Positions 1 to 6,024 of a stretch of 9,312 nt of DNA are shown here, in pieces. Position numbers and translations under genes: made by a program. Numbering within the stretch: position 1 is the stretch's first letter; every line of letters begins with the position of its first letter. Below the pieces are notes generated by a model that saw only the letters and a program-made list of their open reading frames with translations, ran no database searches and was not told the DNA's origin. Source of the DNA: an uncultured Bacteroidales bacterium (lineage in GTDB: Bacteria; Bacteroidota; Bacteroidia; Bacteroidales; UBA932); the NCBI GenBank assembly GCA_937901105.1, contig CALCHD010000116.1, forward strand, positions 1 to 9,312, in the 5' to 3' direction.

Positions 1-47
1 TCTGACTGTTAATCAGAGGGTCCTAGGTTCAAGTCCTAGTTCAGGAG
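1..47 (+). tRNA. tRNA-Asn(GTT), 3' part (5' end outside window)
   Basis: The window opens at the 5' arm of the anticodon stem: TCTGA at 1-5, a CTGTTAA loop at 6-12 with anticodon GTT at 8-10, and TCAGA at 13-17. The variable loop and a T arm with GGTTCAAGTCC follow, then the 3' acceptor strand TTCAGGA and discriminator G at 47. CCA is not encoded. It matches the complete downstream tRNA-Asn base for base except A instead of G at 43 in the acceptor stem; with the same 5' half, this would turn the T4-G69 wobble into a T-A pair. The first 27 or so bases of the gene lie outside the window. Confidence 0.95.
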
Positions 48-49
48 CG

Positions 50-77
50 AAGAGCACTCAAGAAATTGAGTGCTCTT
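50..77 (+). other. GAAA-loop hairpin downstream of the first tRNA-Asn
   Basis: A perfect 12-bp stem (50-61 with 66-77) closes a GAAA tetraloop (62-65), starting two bases after the tRNA 3' end. Only two T residues end the stem and no U-tract follows, so it is a poor intrinsic terminator. It more likely marks or protects the 3' end for processing, or terminates only partly, letting transcription continue into the second tRNA. The stem covaries with the hairpin at 172-199. Confidence 0.75.
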
Positions 78-96
78 AAGTTCAAAAATATTTTAT

Positions 97-170
97 TCCT
101 GAATAGCTCAGTTGGTTAGAGCATCTGACTGTTAATCAGAGGGTCCTAGGTTCAAGTCCTAGTTCGGGAG
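97..170 (+). tRNA. tRNA-Asn(GTT), complete
   Basis: A 74-base cloverleaf. The acceptor strand TCCTGAA (97-103) pairs with TTCGGGA (163-169), with one T-G wobble; discriminator G is at 170. The D arm carries AGCTCAGTTGGTTAGAGC. The anticodon stem is TCTGA/TCAGA with loop CTGTTAA and anticodon GTT at 131-133, so it reads Asn AAC/AAU codons. The T arm has GGTTCAAGTCC. CCA is not encoded and must be added by nucleotidyltransferase. Bases 78-96 between the two tRNAs show no obvious promoter, so both are probably cotranscribed. Confidence 0.98.
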
Positions 171-171
171 C

Positions 172-203
172 AAAGCCACTCAAGAAATTGGGTGGCTTTT
201 TTG
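172..203 (+). terminator. Rho-independent terminator of the tRNA-Asn pair
   Basis: A 12-bp stem (172-183 with 188-199, one T-G wobble at 180/191) closes the loop GAAA at 184-187. The run of T residues at 197-202 begins in the stem and continues past it. Shape and T-tract fit an intrinsic terminator ending the tRNA transcript. It shares the CACTCAAGAAATTG core with the hairpin after the first tRNA. Confidence 0.88.
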
Positions 204-234
204 TTTTCCATACTCAACCAGTTTATTAACTTTG
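200..234 (+). promoter_or_regulatory. Candidate Bacteroidetes promoter of cutC
   Basis: TAACTTTG at 227-234 matches the Bacteroidetes -7 consensus TAnnTTTG exactly. A TTTG at 200-203 could be the -33 element, but the 23-base spacer is a little long and the element lies inside the T-tract of the preceding terminator, so the -33 call is weak. The -7 box ends only four bases before the ATG at 239, which would place the transcription start at or next to the start codon. Confidence 0.55.
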
Positions 235-238
235 CAGT

Positions 239-991
239 ATGGAGAATGTAAAATTTGAAATATGCTGCGGTTCGCTGCAAAGTGCGCTAAATGCGCAGGA
301 AGCCGGAGCCAACAGGGTAGAGCTGTGCTCTGCATTGAGCCTTGGAGGCCTTACCCCTTCTTACGGATTCATTGAGCTGGCCAGAAAAAGGCTCAAAATT
401 GATGTAAATGTACTTATCCGCCCTCGTCAGGGGGATTTCCTTTATGATTCGGACGAAGTAGCAGTGATGATAAGGGATATCACCGCTTGCGCCCAAATGG
501 GTGTAAATGGAGTGGTAATAGGAGCTCTGGACCCGTTCGGCAATGTGGATGCGGATGCCTGCAGGGCTATGGTTGCTGTTGCAAAGCACCACGGAATGTC
601 AGTTACGTTCCACAGGGCCATTGACCGCGCCTGCAACATTATGGCGGCGCTGGAAGATGTCATTTCCTTGGGGGCAGACAGAGTGCTTTCGTCGGGAGGA
701 AAACCAACCTCCCTTGAGGGAGTGGAGACTCTTGCCAGAATGAATGCCGCCGCTGCCGGAAGAATCATCATAATGCCGGGAGGTGGAGTGAATGTAGGGA
801 ATATAGGAGAGATCCTGAAAGGTTCAGGGGCGGAGGAAATTCATTTCTCCGGTTCGGAGACCCTACAGTCGGAGATGATATACAGGGAGGGGGTGTCATT
901 TACTCCCGACAGTCTGGGCGGTGATTTTACCCGCACGGAGAGCTCCGTTGAAAAGATACGCCAGATGATTAAGGCAGCACAACAGATATAA
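239..991 (+). CDS. cutC: CutC family TIM-barrel protein (copper homeostasis protein CutC by name)
   Basis: The 250-residue product matches the usual length of the CutC family (about 245-250) along its whole length. Visible family motifs, in order: an N-terminal EICCGSLQSALNAQEAGANRVE, split here as EICCGSLQSA and GANRVELCSALSLGGLTPS (residues about 8-40); IRPRQGDFLY (about 61-70); the VTFHRAIDRA strand (about 121-130); LSSGGKPTS; and the phosphate-loop-like IIIMPGGGVNVGNI followed by EIHFSGS. These belong to a single TIM barrel, cytoplasmic and without a signal peptide. The family was named for copper tolerance in E. coli, but later work ascribed much of that phenotype to the small RNA MicL made from the cutC 3' end, so the true reaction is unknown. 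It is unrelated to choline trimethylamine-lyase, which is also called CutC. The start is chosen because the family N-terminus begins here and a TAnnTTTG box lies just upstream; there is no Shine-Dalgarno site. The M81 gene follows after 22 bases, suggesting an operon. Confidence 0.93.
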   Translation: MENVKFEICCGSLQSALNAQEAGANRVELCSALSLGGLTPSYGFIELARKRLKIDVNVLIRPRQGDFLYDSDEVAVMIRDITACAQMGVNGVVIGALDPFGNVDADACRAMVAVAKHHGMSVTFHRAIDRACNIMAALEDVISLGADRVLSSGGKPTSLEGVETLARMNAAAAGRIIIMPGGGVNVGNIGEILKGSGAEEIHFSGSETLQSEMIYREGVSFTPDSLGGDFTRTESSVEKIRQMIKAAQQI

Positions 992-1013
992 ACAGGAAAA
1001 CAATCAGAGCACT

Positions 1014-2582
1014 ATGAAAAGATACTTTTTAAATATACTGTTCCTTTTAAAATCACTCTTTATTGCAGTTGCCGCATTGGTGGCGGTTTCCTGCAGCCAG
1101 GAGAAAAAACTCCCTAAGATTGCCATTGCGGGCATAAAGATAGAGTCATGCACCTTCTCCCCTGCCTTGAGCACTGAGGAGTCGTTCAACGTGGCAATTG
1201 GAGATGAAATCTACGATATGATCCCGTACCTGCGCGAGGGGCAGCCGTTAAGGGACAGAGCCGAGTGGGTACCGGCCCTTGTTGCAAGAGCAACGCCAGG
1301 CGGTGCGGTTACCAGAGAGACCTATGAAAAGTTTGTAGGTATAATCCTTGATTCCCTTAAGGCCAATCTTCCGTTGGATGGCCTTGTATACGATATCCAC
1401 GGCGCAATGAGCGTTGTAGGGCTGGATGACCCGGAGGGGGATATGCTCAAGAGAATCCGCGAGGTGATTGGCAACGATGTTGTGGTAACCACCCCTATGG
1501 ACCTTCACGGCAACGTATCATGGGACCTTGCAGTAAATTCAGATATGATCTGCTGCTACCGCATGGCACCTCACGAGGATGCATGGGAGTGCCGCGAGCG
1601 TGCTGCCAGAATCCTCATTGAAAGACTTGAGAGCGGCAAAGGAAAACCTGAGCACAAGGTTTGGATTCCTGTCCCTATCCTTCTTCCTGGAGAGCAGACC
1701 TCAACCCGCGTGGAGCCTGCAAAATCACTTTATGCAATGACATACCCCGCTTCAGAGATGGAGGGTGTGATTGACGCATCTATCTGGATTGGATACGCAT
1801 GGGCAGACGAGCCCCGCAACCACGCAGTTGTAATGGCAACAGGAGACAACAAGGAGAATGTTGTTAAGGCTGCACAAGAGATTGCACAATATTTCTGGGA
1901 TGTACGCCACCAGTTTGATTTTGTTGCCCCTACCACCACCTTGGAGGAGTGTCTTGCAAACGCCCTTAAAAAGGATGCAAAAAGGCCTTACTACATCAGC
2001 GATACCGGTGACAACCCAACCGCTGGCGGTGCAGGCGACGTAACCTGGACCCTTACCCAGCTCCTTAAGAGAAAGGAGTTCTCTAAAGCCAATGGCCCAC
2101 AGTTAATTTATGCATCTCTTCCCGACAAGGATTTTGTGGCCAAAGCCAAGGAGGTTGGCGTTGGAGGCAAGATTGATATGGTTGCCGGAGCGGAGGTGGA
2201 TGACAGATATGCCCCTCCTGTACGCCTGAAAGGTACTGTTACTGCAATCTACGACCACCCTACAAACTCAGAGGTGGCAGTAAAAGTAGGCAGCATTGAT
2301 GTAATTGTAACTGAAGTGAGAAAGGGATTCCACAAAGAGCATGAATTCACCAAGCTTGGCCTGAATCCACGCACTGCAGATATAGTTATGGTAAAAATCG
2401 GCTACCTTGAGCCTGAACTTTACAACATGCAGGCAGACTGGATGATGGCACTTACCCTTGGCGGCGTAAACCAGGACTTGGCAGGGCTTCCTTACCAGAG
2501 GATAAACAGGCCTATGTTCCCAGTAGACAAAGACATGCCTGATCCCGACCTGTCAGCAAGGTTTGTACCGTTTGTAAAATAG
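1014..2582 (+). CDS. M81 family (MlrC-like) metallopeptidase, predicted lipoprotein
   Basis: A 522-residue protein of the M81/MlrC family, named after microcystinase C, which opens linear peptide products in microcystin breakdown; most members have unknown substrates. Residues 1-27 are a lipoprotein signal: MKR, a hydrophobic stretch, then the lipobox AVSC with Cys27, followed by SQEKK. Mature protein should be lipid-anchored outside the cytoplasm. The N-terminal domain (about 35-320) carries the family's probable zinc and active-site positions: E44 in IESCTFSP, H129 in DIHGAM, D163 and H165 in MDLHGN, and H187/D189 in APHEDAWE. The C-terminal MlrC domain starts near 325 with D330-T-G-D-N-P335 and GGAGDVTW. 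The family's usual HET.TF motif near residue 44 reads KIESCTF here, so its His is absent. Its position 22 bases behind cutC suggests cotranscription. Family assignment is firm; substrate is unknown and there is no reason to infer microcystin degradation. Confidence 0.9.
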   Translation: MKRYFLNILFLLKSLFIAVAALVAVSCSQEKKLPKIAIAGIKIESCTFSPALSTEESFNVAIGDEIYDMIPYLREGQPLRDRAEWVPALVARATPGGAVTRETYEKFVGIILDSLKANLPLDGLVYDIHGAMSVVGLDDPEGDMLKRIREVIGNDVVVTTPMDLHGNVSWDLAVNSDMICCYRMAPHEDAWECRERAARILIERLESGKGKPEHKVWIPVPILLPGEQTSTRVEPAKSLYAMTYPASEMEGVIDASIWIGYAWADEPRNHAVVMATGDNKENVVKAAQEIAQYFWDVRHQFDFVAPTTTLEECLANALKKDAKRPYYISDTGDNPTAGGAGDVTWTLTQLLKRKEFSKANGPQLIYASLPDKDFVAKAKEVGVGGKIDMVAGAEVDDRYAPPVRLKGTVTAIYDHPTNSEVAVKVGSIDVIVTEVRKGFHKEHEFTKLGLNPRTADIVMVKIGYLEPELYNMQADWMMALTLGGVNQDLAGLPYQRINRPMFPVDKDMPDPDLSARFVPFVK

Positions 2583-2586
2583 CAAA

Positions 2587-2619
2587 AGTGCCCATTAGGA
2601 CGTCGTCCCAATGGGCACT
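2587..2619. terminator. Long hairpin at the convergent gene junction
   Basis: AGTGCCCATT (2587-2596) pairs perfectly with AATGGGCACT (2610-2619). After one A-C mismatch, GGAC/GTCC continues the stem to a three-base loop at 2602-2604. It starts four bases after the M81 stop codon. On the + strand no T-tract follows; on the - strand TTTT follows the stem. It may serve as a 3'-end stabiliser for the M81 mRNA and a second-chance terminator for ettA. Confidence 0.65.
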
Positions 2620-2629
2620 GCAATACCAT

Positions 2630-2659
2630 AAAAAAAGGGGACCCGGCCGGATCCCCTTT
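2630..2659 (-). terminator. Intrinsic terminator of ettA
   Basis: Read on the - strand, AAAGGGGA (2659-2652) pairs with TCCCCTTT (2641-2634), with a self-complementary CCGGCCGG inside (2650-2643) and one mismatch. The T-run extends over seven positions (2636-2630), four of them past the stem. It lies seven bases after the ettA stop. On the + strand only three T residues end the stem, so it works mainly leftward. Confidence 0.8.
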
Positions 2660-2666
2660 CCGTTTG

Positions 2667-4343
2667 TTACTCCATAAGTTTCTTATACTTGAATTTCTTC
2701 GGCTCAACATTGCCAAGACGCATCTTCTTGTTCTCCTCATACTCTGAATAGGTACCCTCATAGAAGTAAACCTTAGAGTCACCCTCAAACGCAAGGATAT
2801 GTGTACAGATACGGTCAAGGAACCAACGGTCGTGGGAGATGATCACCGCACAGCCTGCAAAGTTCTCAAGACCCTCCTCCAATGCACGGATAGTGTTTAC
2901 ATCCACGTCATTGGTAGGCTCATCCAAAAGAAGCACGTTTGCACCCTCTTTAAGTGTAAGGGCAAGGTGAAGACGGTTTCTCTCACCGCCGCTCAATACA
3001 CCGCACTTCTTCTCCTGGTCTGCACCGCTGAAGTTGAAGCGTGAAACATATGCTCTTGCATTAACCTCCTTGTTGCCAAGTTTCACATACTCGGAGTTCT
3101 CAGCAATTGTCTCGTAAACTGTCTTGTCAGGATCAATGCTCTTGTGCTGCTGGTCTACATAGGCAACCTTAACTGTCTCACCAACCTTGAACTCACCTTT
3201 ATTAGGGGTGTCATAACCCATGATAAGACGGAACAAAGTGGTCTTTCCTGCACCGTTAGGGCCAATCACACCTACAATACCTGCAGGCGGAAGCTTGAAG
3301 TTCAATCCCTCATAAAGGACTCTGTCACCAAATGCCTTGGTAACATCAATTGCTTCAATAACATTTGTACCCAAACGTGGTCCGTTAGGGATGAAGATCT
3401 CAAGTTTCTCCTCCTTCTGCTTGCCGTCCTCGTTCAACATCTTCTCATAAGCTCCCAAACGTGCCTTTGATTTGGCGTGACGTGCTTTAGGGGCCATTCT
3501 AACCCACTCAAGCTCCCTCTCCAAAGTCTTGCGGCGCTTGCTCTCCTGCTTCTCCTCAAGCTTGAGCCTGTTTGACTTCTGGTCAAGCCATGAAGAGTAG
3601 TTTCCTTTCCATGGAATACCCTCGCCTCTGTCAAGCTCAAGGATCCATCCTGCAACATTGTCAAGGAAGTAACGGTCGTGGGTAACGGCAATTACTGTAC
3701 CCTTGTACTGCTGAAGATGCGCCTCAAGCCACTGGATACTCTCTGTATCAAGGTGGTTGGTAGGCTCATCCAACAAAAGCACATCAGGCTCCTGCAACAA
3801 AAGACGGCAAAGGGCAACCCTTCTTCTCTCTCCTCCCGACAAATTCTTCACAAGTGCATCAGGCTCCGGACACATAAGTGCATCCATAGCTCTCTCCAGT
3901 TTTGAATCAAGCTCCCAGCCCCCTACATGCTCAATCTTCTCTGTAAGCTCGCCCTGTCTCTCTATAAGCTTGGCCATCTGGTCATCATCCATAGGCTCCA
4001 TGAACTTCATGTTTATCTCCTCATACTCCTTAAGGACATCAACAATCTCCTGAACTCCTTCCTCTACAATCTCCCTTACAGTCTTGTTCTCGTCCAGCTG
4101 CGGCTCCTGCTCAAGATATCCTACAGAGTAGCCCGGTGCCCAAACCACCTCACCTTTATAGGATTTCTCAATGCCTGCAATGATCTTCATAAGTGTAGAC
4201 TTACCGGAACCGTTCAAACCGATAATACCGATCTTTGCACCGTAGAAGAATGACAAATAAATGTCTTTAAGGATTGTCTTGTTGTTGGCAGGCAAAGTCT
4301 TGCCCACACCATTCATTGAAAAAATTATTTTCTCGTCTGCCAT
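2667..4343 (-). CDS. ettA: Energy-dependent translational throttle protein EttA (ABC-F ATPase)
   Basis: The 558-residue product from ATG 4343 fits EttA length (E. coli 555). It is a soluble ABC-F protein with two ATPase domains and no membrane segments. EttA binds the ribosomal E site and gates entry into elongation according to the ATP/ADP state. Domain 1 has Walker A GLNGSGKST (42-50), signature LSGGE (168-172) and Walker B ending D192-E193 in LLLDEPTNHLD, with switch His222. The arm insertion lies at about 95-140, and the basic interdomain linker at about 255-310. Domain 2 has Walker A GPNGAGKTT (361-369), LSGGE (450-454) and D474-E475. The C-terminal stretch with ISHDRWFLDRICTHILAFEG is typical of EttA. 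The start at MADEKIIF is supported by the family N-terminus and by a TAnnTTTG promoter box 20 bases upstream. The same frame stays open for a further 171 codons upstream and there encodes an AraC-type HTH domain; see the separate entry. Confidence 0.95.
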   Translation of the reverse strand: MADEKIIFSMNGVGKTLPANNKTILKDIYLSFFYGAKIGIIGLNGSGKSTLMKIIAGIEKSYKGEVVWAPGYSVGYLEQEPQLDENKTVREIVEEGVQEIVDVLKEYEEINMKFMEPMDDDQMAKLIERQGELTEKIEHVGGWELDSKLERAMDALMCPEPDALVKNLSGGERRRVALCRLLLQEPDVLLLDEPTNHLDTESIQWLEAHLQQYKGTVIAVTHDRYFLDNVAGWILELDRGEGIPWKGNYSSWLDQKSNRLKLEEKQESKRRKTLERELEWVRMAPKARHAKSKARLGAYEKMLNEDGKQKEEKLEIFIPNGPRLGTNVIEAIDVTKAFGDRVLYEGLNFKLPPAGIVGVIGPNGAGKTTLFRLIMGYDTPNKGEFKVGETVKVAYVDQQHKSIDPDKTVYETIAENSEYVKLGNKEVNARAYVSRFNFSGADQEKKCGVLSGGERNRLHLALTLKEGANVLLLDEPTNDVDVNTIRALEEGLENFAGCAVIISHDRWFLDRICTHILAFEGDSKVYFYEGTYSEYEENKKMRLGNVEPKKFKYKKLME

Positions 4344-4856
4344 ATCTAAATACAAATTTGTACAAAGATACTTTTTTTTGAGCAAATAACACTCATCATT
4401 GCCGGCCTCCAGCAACGACTTGTAGAACGAACGCAGTGAGGGGAATCCGCACTCTACGGCCAGATCCTCCACCTCAAGCCCCCTGAAGGCTATAGATGCC
4501 GCATATTTGAGCCGCATTTTGTTGAGATACGCCTCAAAACCCATATTCTTCCTCTGGTTGAACACCCTTGAGACATATGTCCTGTTTGTCCCAATCTCCT
4601 TTGCAAGCATCTCCAGAGTAAGGTTGCTGTCCAGGAACACCTGCCTTTTATCCATCATATAGTCCACCCTCTCCTCAATAACGGCTAGACGGTCTGAACC
4701 GGCATCAATCTTCACAGTACAATCCACGTATCCGCCAGGCATCTCTCCCACCGGTTCACATGTGCAGTCCACTATTCCCGACAGATAAATATGAATCCTC
4801 TCCAGCAGCCTCATCAGCCATTTACAGAAGATAATCGTCAACATCCACTTTTTCAT
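4344..4856 (-). CDS. AraC-type HTH domain segment, open in frame into ettA
   Basis: These 171 codons before the ettA start encode an AraC/XylS-type DNA-binding arm. The first HTH is LTLEMLAKEIGTNRTYVSRV (about residues 79-98 from the Met at 4856) and the second lies around LAVECGFPSLRSFYKSLLEA (132-151). The family's last helix, normally TG.SP.EYR, is missing: after residue 151 the sequence becomes AGNDECYLLKKKYLCTNLYL and passes without a stop into MADEKIIF of EttA. There is no sensor or membrane domain; residues 1-50 have no recognisable fold, and the first 12 or so codons overlap the preceding regulator gene in another frame (35 bases). The true start is uncertain: Met at 4856, 4844 or later are possible. 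It may be a decayed duplicate of the upstream regulator, a real HTH-EttA fusion, or a gene whose end was lost by a small deletion. Losing one A from the A8 run at 4379-4372 would give a stop (TAG) just before the ettA ATG. Confidence 0.5.
4351..4362. promoter_or_regulatory. Perfect 12-base palindrome at the predicted ettA transcription start
   Basis: TACAAATTTGTA is its own reverse complement. It directly abuts the -7 box on its downstream side, covers the expected transcription start, and ends seven bases before the ettA ATG. Position and symmetry suit an operator for a dimeric repressor; as RNA it could form only a very short hairpin. Function is inferred from placement alone, and AT-rich palindromes of this length can arise by chance. 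Confidence 0.4.
4363..4370 (-). promoter_or_regulatory. Candidate -7 promoter box for ettA
   Basis: Read on the - strand, 4370-4363 is TATCTTTG, an exact match to the Bacteroidetes -7 consensus TAnnTTTG. Transcription would start near 4359, giving a leader of about 16 bases. I do not see a convincing -33 TTTG at the usual distance; the nearest TTTG lies only 12 bases upstream, across an A8 run. The box lies inside the reading frame of the upstream HTH segment and supports ettA as a separately transcribed gene. Confidence 0.55.
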
Positions 4857-5913
4857 TGTTCATCAATTTGGCTTTAACAATCCTGCTCCAGTCTCCCGGC
4901 GTATACCCCGTATTGTATTTGAAAACTATAGAGAAATTGCTCTGCGAACTGAATCCGCACTGCTCTGCCAGCGGCCTCATGTCCTGTTCCGGATTCCTAA
5001 GGTAAAGCAGACAGGCATCCCTAACTCTATAATGGTTTACAAACTGGCAGAAATTTTTGGAAAGGCGTGCATTGAGAGCCCTGGACAAATATGTCTTGTT
5101 GGTACCCACCCTTTTAGCCACATCAACCAGCTTTATATCGTTGTGGAGATACAGCCTCTCCTTCTCAAACAAGGATATTATACAGTATATGATCCTGGCA
5201 TCCTCCACTACACACTCATTGAGTATGCTCCCCTCATCATTCAGTTCCTGTACCCCCTTGATAGTCCTTCCCAGCAGGTAAGCCTTCCTGCGGAGCTCCA
5301 CCCTTTCATTGAACAGCATGCAATGTGGCTTATAAATAGCCATTCCAACAAGCGGAAGGGATGAAAGGAACACCACTGCACCACTTGCCACCGCATCTGA
5401 AGGAGAAACATACACATGCAAAAGGACCATAACGGCACTGGCTACAGTGAACAGCATACATCCCTGCATGGCATTATGGATCTTCTCAAGGCTCAACAGA
5501 TTCTTTGAAAACTTCTCTGTCCTGCGCCACATGAGGAACGTAACATAATAACAGCACGCCACCATATAGAGATAAAGTACAGGGGCCTTCTCCAGTTCCT
5601 TGAAAATGGCAATATGAAAAACATCAGCAACAGGAAGCGCCAGCATGCACACTGCAACAAATATCGCAATCCTCCTCATCTCCTTTGGAAAGAGATTATG
5701 CCAGAAGAAACATACGCCCCACAGCGAAACCTGCACTCCCGCCCTGGCAGCCATTGCCTGCGGCTCCGCCGGCATCATAATCACCAGAGGATATAGCGGC
5801 AAAAGGAAAATCATTTCATTTCCCCCAATTACATAATTGCACCTTTTCCATTTTTTCCACAGTCTTGCACCTGCAAATGCATAGACAGCAAGAATCAAAA
5901 ACTTCAGTATCAT
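4822..5913 (-). CDS. Membrane-anchored AraC-family transcriptional regulator
   Basis: A 363-residue protein with an N-terminal membrane part (about 1-200; some six or seven hydrophobic segments, e.g. 1-19, 34-48, 82-102, 112-130, 150-170, 178-198) and a C-terminal cytoplasmic AraC/XylS DNA-binding arm (about 245-345). The first HTH is LVDVAKRVGTNKTYLSRALN (262-281); the second includes MRPLAEQCGFSSQSNFSIVF (312-331), followed by the family's closing TGYTPGDW. This layout is common in Bacteroidetes, where such proteins are thought to sense an envelope or membrane signal; ligand and targets are unknown. It has its own promoter box and follows the terminator of the yitT transcript, so it starts a new unit. 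The next HTH segment overlaps its last 35 bases and could be translationally coupled. The ATG start is consistent with a leader of about 23 bases after the -7 box. Confidence 0.85.
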   Translation of the reverse strand: MILKFLILAVYAFAGARLWKKWKRCNYVIGGNEMIFLLPLYPLVIMMPAEPQAMAARAGVQVSLWGVCFFWHNLFPKEMRRIAIFVAVCMLALPVADVFHIAIFKELEKAPVLYLYMVACCYYVTFLMWRRTEKFSKNLLSLEKIHNAMQGCMLFTVASAVMVLLHVYVSPSDAVASGAVVFLSSLPLVGMAIYKPHCMLFNERVELRRKAYLLGRTIKGVQELNDEGSILNECVVEDARIIYCIISLFEKERLYLHNDIKLVDVAKRVGTNKTYLSRALNARLSKNFCQFVNHYRVRDACLLYLRNPEQDMRPLAEQCGFSSQSNFSIVFKYNTGYTPGDWSRIVKAKLMNNEKVDVDDYLL

Positions 5914-5939
5914 CTCAATCAGCTTTTTCCACTCTTCTG

Positions 5940-5969
5940 CAAAAATACCTATTGGGAGTTATGGACAAT
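5940..5969 (-). promoter_or_regulatory. Bacteroidetes-type promoter of the membrane AraC regulator
   Basis: On the - strand, TATTTTTG at 5947-5940 matches the -7 consensus TAnnTTTG, and ATTG at 5969-5966 sits 18 bases upstream as a -33 element. The expected start is near 5936, about 23 bases before the ATG at 5913. The -33 element immediately follows the T-tract of the upstream yitT terminator. Confidence 0.65.
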
Positions 5970-5992
5970 AAAAAAGGGACCTTACAGGCCCC
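5970..5992 (-). terminator. Intrinsic terminator of the leuS-yitT-yitT transcript
   Basis: On the - strand, GGGGCC (5992-5987) pairs with GGTCCC (5981-5976) around the loop TGTAA, with one G-T wobble, followed by TTTTTT (5975-5970). It lies 32 bases after the stop of the second yitT gene. A-rich sequence before the stem could extend it by pairing with the T-run. Confidence 0.85.
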
Positions 5993-6024
5993 TAATTTTT
6001 CTTTTTCCTAAATTTCTTTTTTTG

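Noticed and set aside
1..240. Tandem tRNA-Asn genes as an integration site for a mobile island
   Set aside because: No integrase, direct repeat of a tRNA 3' end within neighbouring genes, or change of gene content is seen; the repeat is the second complete tRNA with its own hairpin.
287..771. Open frames on the - strand opposite cutC and further frames inside the M81, ettA, yitT and leuS genes on the opposite strands
   Set aside because: They overlap strongly conserved protein-coding sequence in full, have no promoter box or family motif, and are expected shadows of the real frames.
239..991. CutC as choline trimethylamine-lyase of gut bacteria
   Set aside because: That enzyme is a glycyl-radical protein of more than 800 residues; this is a 250-residue TIM barrel of the unrelated CutC copper-homeostasis family.
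1014..2582. Microcystin degradation pathway
   Set aside because: Only an M81 homolog is present; no MlrA, MlrB or MlrD-like gene is nearby, and the family is broad with mostly unknown substrates.
2799..4253. Several + strand open frames of 75-108 codons opposite ettA
   Set aside because: They are Cys/Leu/Ser-rich low-complexity translations produced by the antisense of a conserved ATPase gene.
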